Source of the DNA: Anaerolineales bacterium | GTDB taxonomy: Bacteria; Chloroflexota; Anaerolineae; 4572-78; NAK82 | Direction: 5' to 3' | Length of the DNA: 54,100 bases | Assembly: GCA_020343875.1 (NCBI GenBank) | Contig: CP070811.1 | Location: forward strand, 3,041,214 to 3,095,313 | Part shown: positions 18,308-26,896 of the stretch, in pieces | Layout of the letters: each line of letters starts with the position of its first letter | Numbering within the stretch: the first letter of the stretch is position 1 | Notes under the pieces: generated by a model | What the model saw: the letters and a program-made list of their open reading frames with translations, nothing else | Databases searched by the model: none | What the model was told of the DNA's origin: nothing | Program-made: the position numbers and the translations under genes

Positions 18308-19046
18308 AGCGGCGCCGCATCTCCCGAAAGGCCTCCAGATCCAGGTCTATGGCCCACATATCCTCTTCATCCCCCATAGCCAGGACACGCTCCACCGGGC
18401 CAGGTACATCCCCGGTCGCCATGGTCGGTTGTACGACCGTGCTGCCCCCAACATACTCCCTTCCAAAAAAGTTGCCCAATTGGCCCACGGCCACTATGGG
18501 CACCAGGTGTTCTAAAGCACGCGTACTGATAACCGCTCGCACCGTCTCCAGGTAGTCGAGAGTATCGGCTGCGAACTGCACGATGAGTAATTGCGCGCCA
18601 GCCTGTATCGTGGTGTGTACCAGGTCCGCGCGCACCAGATCGAAGCCGGCCAACACCCCCACTCCGATTCCATCGTCCAATTCTACATACAGTTGACCCT
18701 GTCCAGCCCGATACCAAAGCTGTTCAGCCGGGTAGAGGCAAGTCTTGTCAATACTGGCGATGATGCCTCCGGCCCGATTGATGACAATGCTGGTCAGGTA
18801 GCTGCCATCCCCTTGGCGCAGGTCACGAGTGATGCCGCACACCACATTGATGTTAGCCAGCCGAGCCACCTCTTGAATGGCAAGCAATGCAGAATTGGGC
18901 ATCGGTTCAGGCGGAAGCTTGCCCAGAAAATATTCAGGGAAGCAGATCACATCCACCTCGTCGGCAGCTCGGGCAATCGTCTCCACCACACTGTCGAGAT
19001 GTTGAGAGTGTTCATCAACCCGAAACTGTGAGATAGCAATCTTCAT
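18270..19046 (-). CDS. Nitrilase-superfamily protein lacking the catalytic cysteine
   Basis: Encodes 258 residues with a carbon-nitrogen hydrolase fold. The first two members of the Glu-Lys-Cys triad are visible: Glu38 in CFPEYF and Lys101 in SIDKTCLYPAE. Where the nucleophile lies in homologues (xCxD before a Gly-Ala segment), this protein has VGVLAGFDLVRADL, with Gly134 (GGC) in place of Cys. A classic amidase reaction is therefore unlikely; it may bind ligand or be a degenerate enzyme. The ATG at 19046 has GGGAGG 5 nt upstream and overlaps the stop of the YihY-like gene by 4 nt. Confidence 0.8.
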   Translation of the reverse strand: MKIAISQFRVDEHSQHLDSVVETIARAADEVDVICFPEYFLGKLPPEPMPNSALLAIQEVARLANINVVCGITRDLRQGDGSYLTSIVINRAGGIIASIDKTCLYPAEQLWYRAGQGQLYVELDDGIGVGVLAGFDLVRADLVHTTIQAGAQLLIVQFAADTLDYLETVRAVISTRALEHLVPIVAVGQLGNFFGREYVGGSTVVQPTMATGDVPGPVERVLAMGDEEDMWAIDLDLEAFREMRRRFSYFRPPQIPRR

Positions 19047-19987
19047 CCGCGCCTCCCAGGCTGTCTCCCTCGAGTCAGGTGTGAGCCGGTGGTCCCTAAA
19101 AGCCTGGTCACGTGCTGGCGCCGTGCATACTCGGCGTTTAATTCGCCACCGAAGAGGACGATGCAACCGCCCAGATAAGCCCATATAAGAAAGGCAGCAG
19201 TGGCAGCCACGGACCCATAAACTATGTTGAACAACCGTAGGTGCGACAGATATGCAGTAAAGGCGAACTTGGCTCCTTCCCACAAAACGGAGGCCAGCAT
19301 TGCGCCAGGCAGTGTCTCGCGCCATCTGACTTGCGCCGAAGGCAAGCTCCAATAAGCCAGGCTGAAGAACAACGTGTTGAGCAACAGGATCAGGAACACG
19401 GAAATGATCCGCGTGAACCAGCCTATTCCATCCAGGAACTCCAGGCGATTGAGCAGGTTCCAGGCGGTAGATCCCACCATCGATAGGGAGATGAGGACCA
19501 GGGCTACCATGGCTAGAGGGAGAGCCAGCAGCCGGCGCCTTACTCTCAGGCGCCCGTTTTGCTTGATGCGCCAGGCGCGGTCCAGTAGCCGCCCCGTGAC
19601 AGCAAAAATCCCGGACCCGGCCCAGATGAGGGTAAGCAGCGCGAGGATGCGCAGAAGGGTCAATTGTCCTCGCAAGATCGTGTAGTTGATTTGTAGCAAG
19701 TTGGTGGCACCAGGTAGATAATGATCCAAAAGGGCCCGATACTGTGTCACTGCCTGGGCCGGCTGCAAGAGGCGGCGGGCAATCAGTAGGAGCAAAATCG
19801 AAAAGGGGAACAGAGAGAGAAAGGCATAATAGGCAATTGCGGCCGCCGACGTAAATCCCTCATGCTCTGTAAAGCCAAGGGCCGCCCGCCACAGAATTAA
19901 CGGCCATTGCTCGGCTCTGTCGTTGGCCTGTTTCCAGAGACGCATGGTGCATCGGACCCATCGCCTGGAAACGGATGCTTTAGGCAT
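19043..19987 (-). CDS. YihY/BrkB family membrane protein
   Basis: Encodes 314 residues with about six membrane helices. The first conserved segment, EGFTSAAAIAYYAFLSLFPF, is the family signature, followed by an ILALLTLIWAGSGIF helix, a WSLPSAQVRWRETLPGA segment and a C-terminal YGSVAATAAFLIWAYLGGCIVLFGGELNAEYARR. The family was once annotated as ribonuclease BN; the role is unknown, with envelope or transport functions suggested. The ATG at 19987 has GAGAGGAAGG upstream, better than a start 15 codons earlier. It is coupled to the nitrilase-like gene and divergent from the vWA lipoprotein gene. Confidence 0.88.
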   Translation of the reverse strand: MPKASVSRRWVRCTMRLWKQANDRAEQWPLILWRAALGFTEHEGFTSAAAIAYYAFLSLFPFSILLLLIARRLLQPAQAVTQYRALLDHYLPGATNLLQINYTILRGQLTLLRILALLTLIWAGSGIFAVTGRLLDRAWRIKQNGRLRVRRRLLALPLAMVALVLISLSMVGSTAWNLLNRLEFLDGIGWFTRIISVFLILLLNTLFFSLAYWSLPSAQVRWRETLPGAMLASVLWEGAKFAFTAYLSHLRLFNIVYGSVAATAAFLIWAYLGGCIVLFGGELNAEYARRQHVTRLLGTTGSHLTRGRQPGRRG

Positions 19988-20070
19988 AACCCTTCCTCTC
20001 GAACGGAACCAACGCAGCTTATTTAGCGTCATAATTACAGACTAACCCATTATCCTGGAGGAAACGCATC

Positions 20071-21477
20071 ATGTCAAGTCCTCAAATTACCCGAAGAACG
20101 ATTATCTGCGCCCTTTTTATTAGCGTACTCCTCGCTGCATGCCTGCCCCCAAGTGGGGGCCTGCCCCCAGGTGAAGGCAAGTTACGGACAGGAGCTGAGC
20201 CGACACCGGCCGGGTCAGGTCCTTATTCAAAGACGGAGGGCGAGGCGGGCAAAGAGGGCTGGCTAGACTGGGATGGTAAGGGAGGCTGGAGGCGTGGCGA
20301 TAGACGCTCCATGTCCGAGACCAGCGCGGAGGTTACTCTAGAAAAAGAAGGTGTGGCAGTCGCCGAGGCTCCTCTGCCCATATCTGCCGAAGCCGCCGCG
20401 CCGGCGGAGGAGCCCATGCCTGCCGCAACGACGGTGCCCGACCAGGGCCAGAGCTCGCTACGCGCCGGCGAAGTGGACGACAACGCCAATTGGGATGATT
20501 ACCTGCTGTACCGACTGAACTACGCCGGCCCGCCCGTTCACGACCGGGACGTCAGCGAACGCTACATCATCGCTGTCAACGACCAGAGGGGGCGTCCCTT
20601 GCTCGACGCGGGCGTCACCTTCTATGCCGGAAATGAGCTGGTTTTCAGCGGGCGCACCTATGCCACGGGCCAGCTGCTGTTCTTCCCAACAGCCTTAGGA
20701 GTTTCTGACCAGGTGACGGCCTTTCGGGTAGTGGTCCAGAAAGGAGATGCCCAACAAGAAGCGACATTGATTCGGGGTGAAACTTATCAATTGACTGTCA
20801 ACCTGGCTCACCCTGGCCGTGCACAAGGCGAGCCGGTTAATCTCGACGTGCTGTTTCTGATTGATTCCACCGGTAGCATGGCCGACGAGATTGATAAACT
20901 CCAGGAATCGATCCAGGAGATCGCCGCCCGCATTGACCGGTTACCCAGCCAACCACGCGTGCGCTTCGCCATGACCATCTACCGCGACCGGGACGATCTG
21001 TTTGTAAGCCGCACCTTCGATTTCACGCCCGATGTAGGTATCTTCTCCGAGGCGCTGGCGGAGGTCGAAGCGGAGGGAGGTGGCGATTATCCCGAATCGC
21101 TGAATGAGGCGCTGTACCGTGCCATTCACGGCCCCGAGTGGCTTGGCAAGGACAGCGTACAACTCATCTTCCTGGTAGCAGATGCGCCCCCCCATCTGGA
21201 TTACGCACAGGATTACGACTACGCAGTCGAGATGGCAAAGGCCGCCGAGCGTGGGATCAAGATCTTCCCCATCGCCTCCAGCGGCCTCGACGACCAAGGT
21301 GAGTATATCTTCCGCCAGATAGCCCAGTTTACCCAGGGCCGCTTCATCTTTCTCACCTACGGCCCTGAAGGACAACCCGGTGACAGCACCACCCACCACG
21401 TAGAAGACTACACCGTCCAGAAACTAGACGATCTGGTGGTCCGTATGATCGAGGAAGAATTGGCTCACCAGGAGTGA
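20071..21477 (+). CDS. Lipoprotein with von Willebrand factor A domain
   Basis: Encodes 468 residues. The signal ends in the lipobox LLAAC, so the protein should be lipid-anchored outside the membrane. A low-complexity Gly/Pro/Glu/Ala region (to about residue 135) precedes a beta-rich domain (about 145-255). The vWA domain from about residue 265 has the MIDAS motif DSTGSM, the conserved RFAMTIYRDRDD strand and the LVADAPPHLDY segment. Such proteins usually bind other proteins through a metal. The ATG has CTGGAGGA upstream. No operon partner is evident; two hairpins follow the gene. Confidence 0.85.
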   Translation: MSSPQITRRTIICALFISVLLAACLPPSGGLPPGEGKLRTGAEPTPAGSGPYSKTEGEAGKEGWLDWDGKGGWRRGDRRSMSETSAEVTLEKEGVAVAEAPLPISAEAAAPAEEPMPAATTVPDQGQSSLRAGEVDDNANWDDYLLYRLNYAGPPVHDRDVSERYIIAVNDQRGRPLLDAGVTFYAGNELVFSGRTYATGQLLFFPTALGVSDQVTAFRVVVQKGDAQQEATLIRGETYQLTVNLAHPGRAQGEPVNLDVLFLIDSTGSMADEIDKLQESIQEIAARIDRLPSQPRVRFAMTIYRDRDDLFVSRTFDFTPDVGIFSEALAEVEAEGGGDYPESLNEALYRAIHGPEWLGKDSVQLIFLVADAPPHLDYAQDYDYAVEMAKAAERGIKIFPIASSGLDDQGEYIFRQIAQFTQGRFIFLTYGPEGQPGDSTTHHVEDYTVQKLDDLVVRMIEEELAHQE

Positions 21478-21495
21478 ACCAGAATAAGACATAGA

Positions 21496-21560
21496 TTGCC
21501 CCCAGACTTAGAGTTTGGGGGCAAATATATCACCGCATGGGCAGGGATACACGCCTGCCC
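21496..21560 (+). terminator. Two tandem hairpins after the vWA gene
   Basis: The first stem pairs TTGCCCCCAGAC (from 21496) with GTTTGGGGGCAA (to 21524), with one mismatch. The second pairs GGGCAGG (21539-21545) with CCTGCCC (21554-21560) and is followed by TTTACTCTTTT, a good intrinsic terminator for plus-strand transcription. The first may also serve the converging permease gene. Confidence 0.7.
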
Positions 21561-21561
21561 T

Positions 21562-22536
21562 TTACTCTTTTACAAACACCCTTCCCAAACCACCCGGCGG
21601 GGCGCCAAGCAGAGCATCATGGACCAGGCGACGGAGACGAACCGGCAAGCGAATCAGCAACCGGTCCAGCCAGCCGCTGCTGACCAGCAACAGGACGATG
21701 ATCATTAGTGCGAAGGGAGCACCATTGAAGAACTGGCTGGGGATACCGGGCGCTACTCGCTGAAAGATGCTGCTCAGCGATTTAAGACTCCCAAAGAGGT
21801 ACGCGCCAAAGGCGACCCGAAACGGATGCCAGCCGCCAAAGATGACAATAGCCAGGGCAATCCAGCCGTTGCCGGCTGTGTGCCGGTGACTCCAGCCCAA
21901 CTTAATGCTAAGAGAATACGAAGCACCCGCAAAGCCCACCAGGGCACCCCCCAGGGCAGTATACACGTAGCGCATCAGATTGACGTTGCTGCCCCGGGCG
22001 AAGGCTGCCTCCGGTCGCTCACCGATTCCCTGTAATTTGAGACCTGGTTGCGTCTTGAAAATATAGAACCAGGAGAAGATAATCAGTGCATACCCCAGGT
22101 AGACCACCAGGTTGTGATTGAAGAAGATAGGGCCTATGATGGGAATGTCGGCCAGGTAGGGGATGGGCAAGTGCGGCACTGATGGCCCTTTGAGGCGTAC
22201 GAAGGGATTACCCAAAAAGGAACTCATTTCTGCGCCCAGCAGGGTCAGCACAAAGCCGATGGCCACCTGATCCTGGCGTAGGGTGATGCTGCCAAAGGCA
22301 ACGATGAGAGCCATCAACGCACCAACCAGCATAGCCGCTATAAATCCAAGAATCACACTGCCAGTAGTGTAGGTCACGGCAAAAGCGACCATGGCCGATA
22401 ACAGAATCGTGCCATCCAAGGAAAGGTTGATCACGCCTGCCTTCTCGGTGATAGTCTCACCGATGCCGGCAAAGATCAGCGGCGTAGCACCCCGCACTAT
22501 TGAGGCCAGAGTTCGGATCAGGAGTATAGAGTCCAT
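21562..22536 (-). CDS. ABC transporter permease, nucleoside type (second permease)
   Basis: Encodes 324 residues with about eight to ten helices. The segment PLIFAGIGETITEKAGVINLSLDG is the signature of BMP-associated nucleoside permeases such as NupQ/YufQ, along with the GIGERPEAAFARG cytoplasmic coupling loop. It pairs with the permease encoded 4 nt upstream and uses the double ATPase and BMP binding protein of the same run. It is the last gene of the purine operon. Confidence 0.88.
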   Translation of the reverse strand: MDSILLIRTLASIVRGATPLIFAGIGETITEKAGVINLSLDGTILLSAMVAFAVTYTTGSVILGFIAAMLVGALMALIVAFGSITLRQDQVAIGFVLTLLGAEMSSFLGNPFVRLKGPSVPHLPIPYLADIPIIGPIFFNHNLVVYLGYALIIFSWFYIFKTQPGLKLQGIGERPEAAFARGSNVNLMRYVYTALGGALVGFAGASYSLSIKLGWSHRHTAGNGWIALAIVIFGGWHPFRVAFGAYLFGSLKSLSSIFQRVAPGIPSQFFNGAPFALMIIVLLLVSSGWLDRLLIRLPVRLRRLVHDALLGAPPGGLGRVFVKE

Positions 22537-22540
22537 AGCA

Positions 22541-23554
22541 TCACGCTTTACGCTTCACACCCTGCGCCAGCAACACAAACAATACGATTATTCCTTCTAA
22601 CGTGCCCCCCAAGGCTGAGTCGAGCTGCATGCTAAGCTCCAGCCGGGGGCTGCCCACGCCTACGGCAGCAAAAAAGAGTGCGATGGGTATCACCCACAGC
22701 GGCCGATAGCCAGCCAGCAGCACTACCAGCAATGCTAAGAAGCCGTAGCCGCCGGATACACCAGGGATCAGGCGTTGGCGCACGCCGATGGCCTGGATGG
22801 AACCAGCCAATCCGGCCAGCGCTCCGCACACAAGAAAAGCACCCAGCATGTAACGAGAGGTAGGGATACCCATCAAGAAGGCCGAGCGCTGGTTTTTTCC
22901 AATGGCTTTGAGCTTGAGACCCCAGGTGGTGCCCCGCAGCGCAAAATACATCAGCGCAACGGCAGCCAAGGCCAGGACCACAGCAGTGGGGTAGACTGGC
23001 AGGTCGCCCAGGCGCGGCAACCAGGCCGCTGGAGGAAAGGGATCGGTGCCGCTCATAGTCGCCCCATCGGCCGGCTTCCAGGGGCCGAAGATCAGATAAT
23101 TGGTGAGCACAATTGCGATGAAGTTCAGCCCTACGCCACCGAAGATCTCATGAACCCCCCCATATACCCGCAGCAAACCTGCCAGCAGCCCCCACAGTGC
23201 GCCGCCGATCAGGCCAGCCACCAGCAACAGGGGGATGAATAGGATGGGCGGCAGCGTGAGATTCAGCGCCAGCCAGGTGGCCAGCAATGCCCCGGCTACG
23301 ATTTGACCCTCCACGCCAATATTCCACAGGCCGGCCGCAAAGGTAACCAGCAGCCCCGCCGAGCAGAGTAATAACGGCACCATTGCAGTGACCACCGAAG
23401 CCCACTTGTCGGGGCTTTCCAGCGCTCCTTGCAGGATATTTCGGTAGGCCTCACCTGGCGGCGCGCCGACGATGATCAAGATAACGGTAGTGAAAAGTAA
23501 GGCCAGGACAACAGGGACCAGGCCTAACGTCAGGTTAGATAGTCGTTGTAGCAT
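22541..23554 (-). CDS. ABC transporter permease, nucleoside type (first permease)
   Basis: Encodes 337 residues of the NupP/YufP kind. After an N-terminal helix comes the long GEAYRNILQGALESPDKWASVVTAMVPLLLCSAGLLVTFAAGLWNIGVEGQIVAGAL region typical of this subunit (key boxes FAAGLWNIGVEGQ and EIFGGVGLN), and a coupling loop LKAIGKNQRSAFLMG. The start is uncertain between the ATG at 23554 and a TTG two codons upstream. It lies about 140 bp after the ATPase gene. Confidence 0.87.
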   Translation of the reverse strand: MLQRLSNLTLGLVPVVLALLFTTVILIIVGAPPGEAYRNILQGALESPDKWASVVTAMVPLLLCSAGLLVTFAAGLWNIGVEGQIVAGALLATWLALNLTLPPILFIPLLLVAGLIGGALWGLLAGLLRVYGGVHEIFGGVGLNFIAIVLTNYLIFGPWKPADGATMSGTDPFPPAAWLPRLGDLPVYPTAVVLALAAVALMYFALRGTTWGLKLKAIGKNQRSAFLMGIPTSRYMLGAFLVCGALAGLAGSIQAIGVRQRLIPGVSGGYGFLALLVVLLAGYRPLWVIPIALFFAAVGVGSPRLELSMQLDSALGGTLEGIIVLFVLLAQGVKRKA

Positions 23555-23696
23555 TGGCAACTTACCAAGTCAGCTAGCCGAGAAATTGACCAGTCAGTTG
23601 AGTGCCGGGCAACGGGGCAGCGAATCCAGTCAAGCAAGAAACCAGGATGCGCAACGCGCAATACGCAGCGCCTATCACCTGGTATCCTGTAACTCA

Positions 23697-25172
23697 TCAA
23701 GAATTGTCTCTTACGCCCCCAATCAAGTAGCCCAGCTCCTCGATGGATGTGGCAGCAGCATCTATCGGGCTGGCCATCACTCCCCCAGAGAAAACGATGA
23801 TGCGATCGCTATGCTCCATCAGCTCGTCCAGGTCAGCAGAGATGAAGAGGATAGCGGTGCCACTCTTTCGCCGCTCCAACAATTGCTCCCATACCCACAT
23901 GGCCGATTCGATATCCAAACCCCGGGTAGGGTGTTCCATGGCCAGCACCTTCAGAACAGGCGGCAACAGCGACAGTAGTGCCCGCTGTTGATTGCCACCA
24001 GAGAGGGCCTCGACCGGTGTGCCGGATTGTCCCCGGATATTGAATTCGGCAATCTTGTGCTGCATACCTTCGGCAGCGCCGACCCAATCAATGAAGAGGG
24101 GCTGATGACCACGCTGAGTAAGGACGTAGTGTTCCGTCAGCGTCAGGCCACGGATTAACCCTTCTTCGATACGACCAGCAGGGAGGTAAGCCACACCAGC
24201 CGCCAGAAAATCGCGGTACGAACGCCGGGTGAAATCATCACCCTGGAGCCGCACCCGGCCAGATGATGGCCTTTGTAAGCCAGCACAAGCCCGAAGCATG
24301 AGTCGCTGACCACTTCCCTCCAACCCAGCCAGGCCAATGACCTCCCCTGCCCGCACTGCCAGCGACATGTGGGAGACGGTCAAGCGATACGTCTGAACCG
24401 TCACGTCTTGGAGCTCAAGCGCTGGCTCACCCAAAGGCACCCGGCTACGGTCACTCCTGAGCAGGCTCTGACCGAACATCAACTGCACCAATTGCTCAGC
24501 CCTGAAGGGAGCTTCGATATGGCCGGTGACCTTGCCCTGCCTCAGCACGGTCACTCGATCGCAAAGCTCTTCTACCTCCTCCAACTTGTGGGAGACGAAG
24601 ATAACGGACTTACCTTCTTCCTTAGCCAGGCGACGCAAGGTAGCAAAGAGTAGAACCTTCTGGGGGGCTGAGATGCCGGTTGTCGGCTCGTCGAGAATAA
24701 TTACCTCAGCGCCCAAAGCCAGCAGGCGCAAAATCTCCAACTGCTGCCGTTCGCCTACGGTTAATGTGTTGACCCGGGCATCTGGGTCGATAGAGAAATT
24801 GAACCGTCGGCACAACTCTTCGAGCACACGTCGCACCTGCTGCCGACCAGGAATCAAGCGATCCTCGAAGGCCAGTAACAGATTGTCAAGCACCTTGAGC
24901 GGCGGGAAATCAAGGGGCTCCTGGTGCAACATGCCGATGCCGTGCCGGATCGACTCGGCCGGGGAAGCAAAACGCACTGGCCTTCCGTCCAGCCGCGTCT
25001 CCCCCCCATCGGCCGAGATAAACCCGGTCAGGATCTTCATGAGCGTTGTTTTGCCCGCGCCGTTCTCGCCCAGCAGGCCATGGATGGAACCTGGCTCCAC
25101 GGTAAGGGTGATGCCATCATTGGCTCGCACAGGGCCAAAGTATTTCCTGATGTCTAGGGCTTCGATTTTCAT
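23697..25172 (-). CDS. ABC transporter ATP-binding protein, double-domain (sugar/nucleoside type)
   Basis: Encodes 491 residues with two nucleotide-binding domains. Domain 1 has Walker A GENGAGKTTL, signature LTVGERQQLEIL and Walker B VIILDEPTTG. Domain 2 (from about residue 255) has a degenerate P-loop GLEGSGQRLM and signature LSGGNQQRALLSLL, with AMEHPTRGLD in place of a canonical Walker B. This asymmetry is normal for the RbsA/NupO group. With the two permeases and the BMP protein it forms a purine nucleoside importer. A strong hairpin separates it from the binding-protein gene. Confidence 0.9.
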   Translation of the reverse strand: MKIEALDIRKYFGPVRANDGITLTVEPGSIHGLLGENGAGKTTLMKILTGFISADGGETRLDGRPVRFASPAESIRHGIGMLHQEPLDFPPLKVLDNLLLAFEDRLIPGRQQVRRVLEELCRRFNFSIDPDARVNTLTVGERQQLEILRLLALGAEVIILDEPTTGISAPQKVLLFATLRRLAKEEGKSVIFVSHKLEEVEELCDRVTVLRQGKVTGHIEAPFRAEQLVQLMFGQSLLRSDRSRVPLGEPALELQDVTVQTYRLTVSHMSLAVRAGEVIGLAGLEGSGQRLMLRACAGLQRPSSGRVRLQGDDFTRRSYRDFLAAGVAYLPAGRIEEGLIRGLTLTEHYVLTQRGHQPLFIDWVGAAEGMQHKIAEFNIRGQSGTPVEALSGGNQQRALLSLLPPVLKVLAMEHPTRGLDIESAMWVWEQLLERRKSGTAILFISADLDELMEHSDRIIVFSGGVMASPIDAAATSIEELGYLIGGVRDNS

Positions 25173-25195
25173 TTAATTTGAAGGTTGGGAGATGT

Positions 25196-25254
25196 GGGAT
25201 CAGGAATCAGGGACCAGGGGCATGCCTGGTCCCTGATTATCTACTCCTGATCCC
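25196..25254 (-). promoter_or_regulatory. Nested intergenic hairpin between binding-protein and ATPase genes
   Basis: An inner perfect 14-bp stem pairs AATCAGGGACCAGG (25205-25218) with CCTGGTCCCTGATT (25225-25238) around a 6-nt loop. An outer stem pairs GGGATCAGG (25196-25204) with CCTGATCCC (25246-25254). There is no strong T-run, so it is more likely an mRNA-stabilising or partial-termination element giving more binding protein than ATPase, a common layout in ABC operons. It could instead be a short mobile palindrome. Confidence 0.65.
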
Positions 25255-25261
25255 CAGTCTC

Positions 25262-26680
25262 TTACTCGCTGGGGCCGGTCATGCCTTCCAGCAATTGCTT
25301 AGTGTACCAGACCTGCTCATCCGTAGCTACTTCGCCATCCGCCAGGTAAACACTGCCATCCTGGTAGTTCAGGGGGCCGACGAAGAGGTTGATGGAGCCA
25401 TCCGCCAGGCCGGCAATGAAGGCATCCAGTTGAACCGCTTCTTCGGCGGTCATCCCGTCGCCCTTGATAAAGCCCACGGCGGTCGTGTCGCGGTTATTAA
25501 TGTCAGTCCAATCAGGGCCAGCCCAGATCCATTCCTGCTCAAAGGTGCCAGCCTGGACTTTCTGGACGTAGTTCACATAGGCAGGGCCCCAGTTGAAATA
25601 AGGCACCCCCAGGCAGATGTCAGGGGCTTCGGCGCAGGCGCCCTCGTAGTCATAGGGGATGGCCCATACCGTCTCTCCCTGCTCAGCCCGCTGGCCGGCG
25701 ACCACAATGGCCTCGGTGGTATCAATGCCGGAGAGAATGACGTCGGCGCCGGCGTTGAAGATGTCGTTGGCTACCTCGGTCGGATCCAGAGTGACGCCGG
25801 GGATGTTGAACCAGAATCCGATCCACTGGACGATGAACTGCAGATCGTCGGGGTTACCACCTCGGTAGTTCTCGTAGCAGTAGCGCGCACCCAGGTAGAC
25901 CGAGTTAGCCAGGCGGCGCGTTTCGTCGTTGATCAGGGGCCCCAAGTAACCCATGACCCCGGTTTCGGTCTTCAGGGCCGCCGCGCAACCGGCGATCATC
26001 TTGCCATACTCCATGCGGCCCATATAGTTGGCCACATTGGGCGGGGCGACACCGGTCCAGGCATGGTCGCCGGAGATCATTAAAAAGGGAACGTCAGGAT
26101 ATTTGGCAGCCACGGTATCGGTGTCAGTTTGGAAGTCGTCGGAGGTGGTGAGAATGAACTGCGCGCCCTGGGCTACCATGTCGTCCACCACCTGCTCCAA
26201 GGTCGTCTCTGGTCGATCGCCGACGTTGAGCTTGTCAAGCCAGATCATGCGCGCCCCGGGCACGTTCGTTTCCACATACTGACCGGCCGTGTAATGGGCT
26301 TCGCTCCAGCCATGATCATTGAAGGGGCCGACCATGACTATGCCAAAGGTAAGCGCACCGGTTACCTCACCCGCCAGGAAGGCGGTGGCTTCCTCAGCGG
26401 TAGGCATGTAAACTGTCCAGCCTACCTCGATGAATTCAGGGTCTTCAATCTTGGTGAAGGCGCTATCCTCTGCCGCCTTCAGATTGTTATAGTAGACGAT
26501 GGCCGGATACGCCAGGGGGTCGCCGTATTCCTTATCGGCCAGCTTTGACAGCCAGTCATCCTTCTGGATAGTGTAGACAGTACCCCCCTCCTGCACGGGT
26601 GGCGCGGCAATTGCCGCCGCAGGCAATAGGGTTAAGGCTAACACAGCCAGGATAAGCAGACGAAACAACCTCTTTCTCAT
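25262..26680 (-). CDS. BMP-family substrate-binding protein with N-terminal LysM domain
   Basis: Encodes 472 residues. A Sec signal (hydrophobic to about AIAAPPVQ) is followed by a LysM-like module at about residues 30-85 (TVYTIQKDDWLSKLADKEYG ... IEVGWTVYMP), then a BMP-type periplasmic-binding fold (FGIVMVGPFNDHGWSEAHY; VDDMVAQGAQFILTTSDD; ADVILSGIDTTEA). BMP proteins bind nucleosides such as guanosine. There is no lipobox Cys, so the LysM part may hold the protein at the cell wall instead of a lipid anchor. The ATG at 26680 has GGAGGG 8 nt upstream. It is the first transporter gene in the run. Confidence 0.87.
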   Translation of the reverse strand: MRKRLFRLLILAVLALTLLPAAAIAAPPVQEGGTVYTIQKDDWLSKLADKEYGDPLAYPAIVYYNNLKAAEDSAFTKIEDPEFIEVGWTVYMPTAEEATAFLAGEVTGALTFGIVMVGPFNDHGWSEAHYTAGQYVETNVPGARMIWLDKLNVGDRPETTLEQVVDDMVAQGAQFILTTSDDFQTDTDTVAAKYPDVPFLMISGDHAWTGVAPPNVANYMGRMEYGKMIAGCAAALKTETGVMGYLGPLINDETRRLANSVYLGARYCYENYRGGNPDDLQFIVQWIGFWFNIPGVTLDPTEVANDIFNAGADVILSGIDTTEAIVVAGQRAEQGETVWAIPYDYEGACAEAPDICLGVPYFNWGPAYVNYVQKVQAGTFEQEWIWAGPDWTDINNRDTTAVGFIKGDGMTAEEAVQLDAFIAGLADGSINLFVGPLNYQDGSVYLADGEVATDEQVWYTKQLLEGMTGPSE

Positions 26681-26896
26681 TGCCAAATCCCTCCTCATTT
26701 AAAGAATAATGTGAGTCTACAGGTAGTGTCATCAAGGACCTACGTGTACCAGCCCTTGGGATTTTGAGCCTGTTCACATCCCTCCTTTCCAAGCTTGTGA
26801 CCCATGGTGGGCAACAAAAAGCCCATGACCCGTGGCTGGTGGTCAGAGTTGATTCGCTGTCGGCCTTATCACCAACCTATCATAGTCCGGCCCGGG

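Noticed and set aside
26681..26896. Possible riboswitch before the BMP gene
   Set aside because: I looked for a purine-type core and other known aptamer patterns and saw none; only a weak GGGC/GCCC pairing is present.
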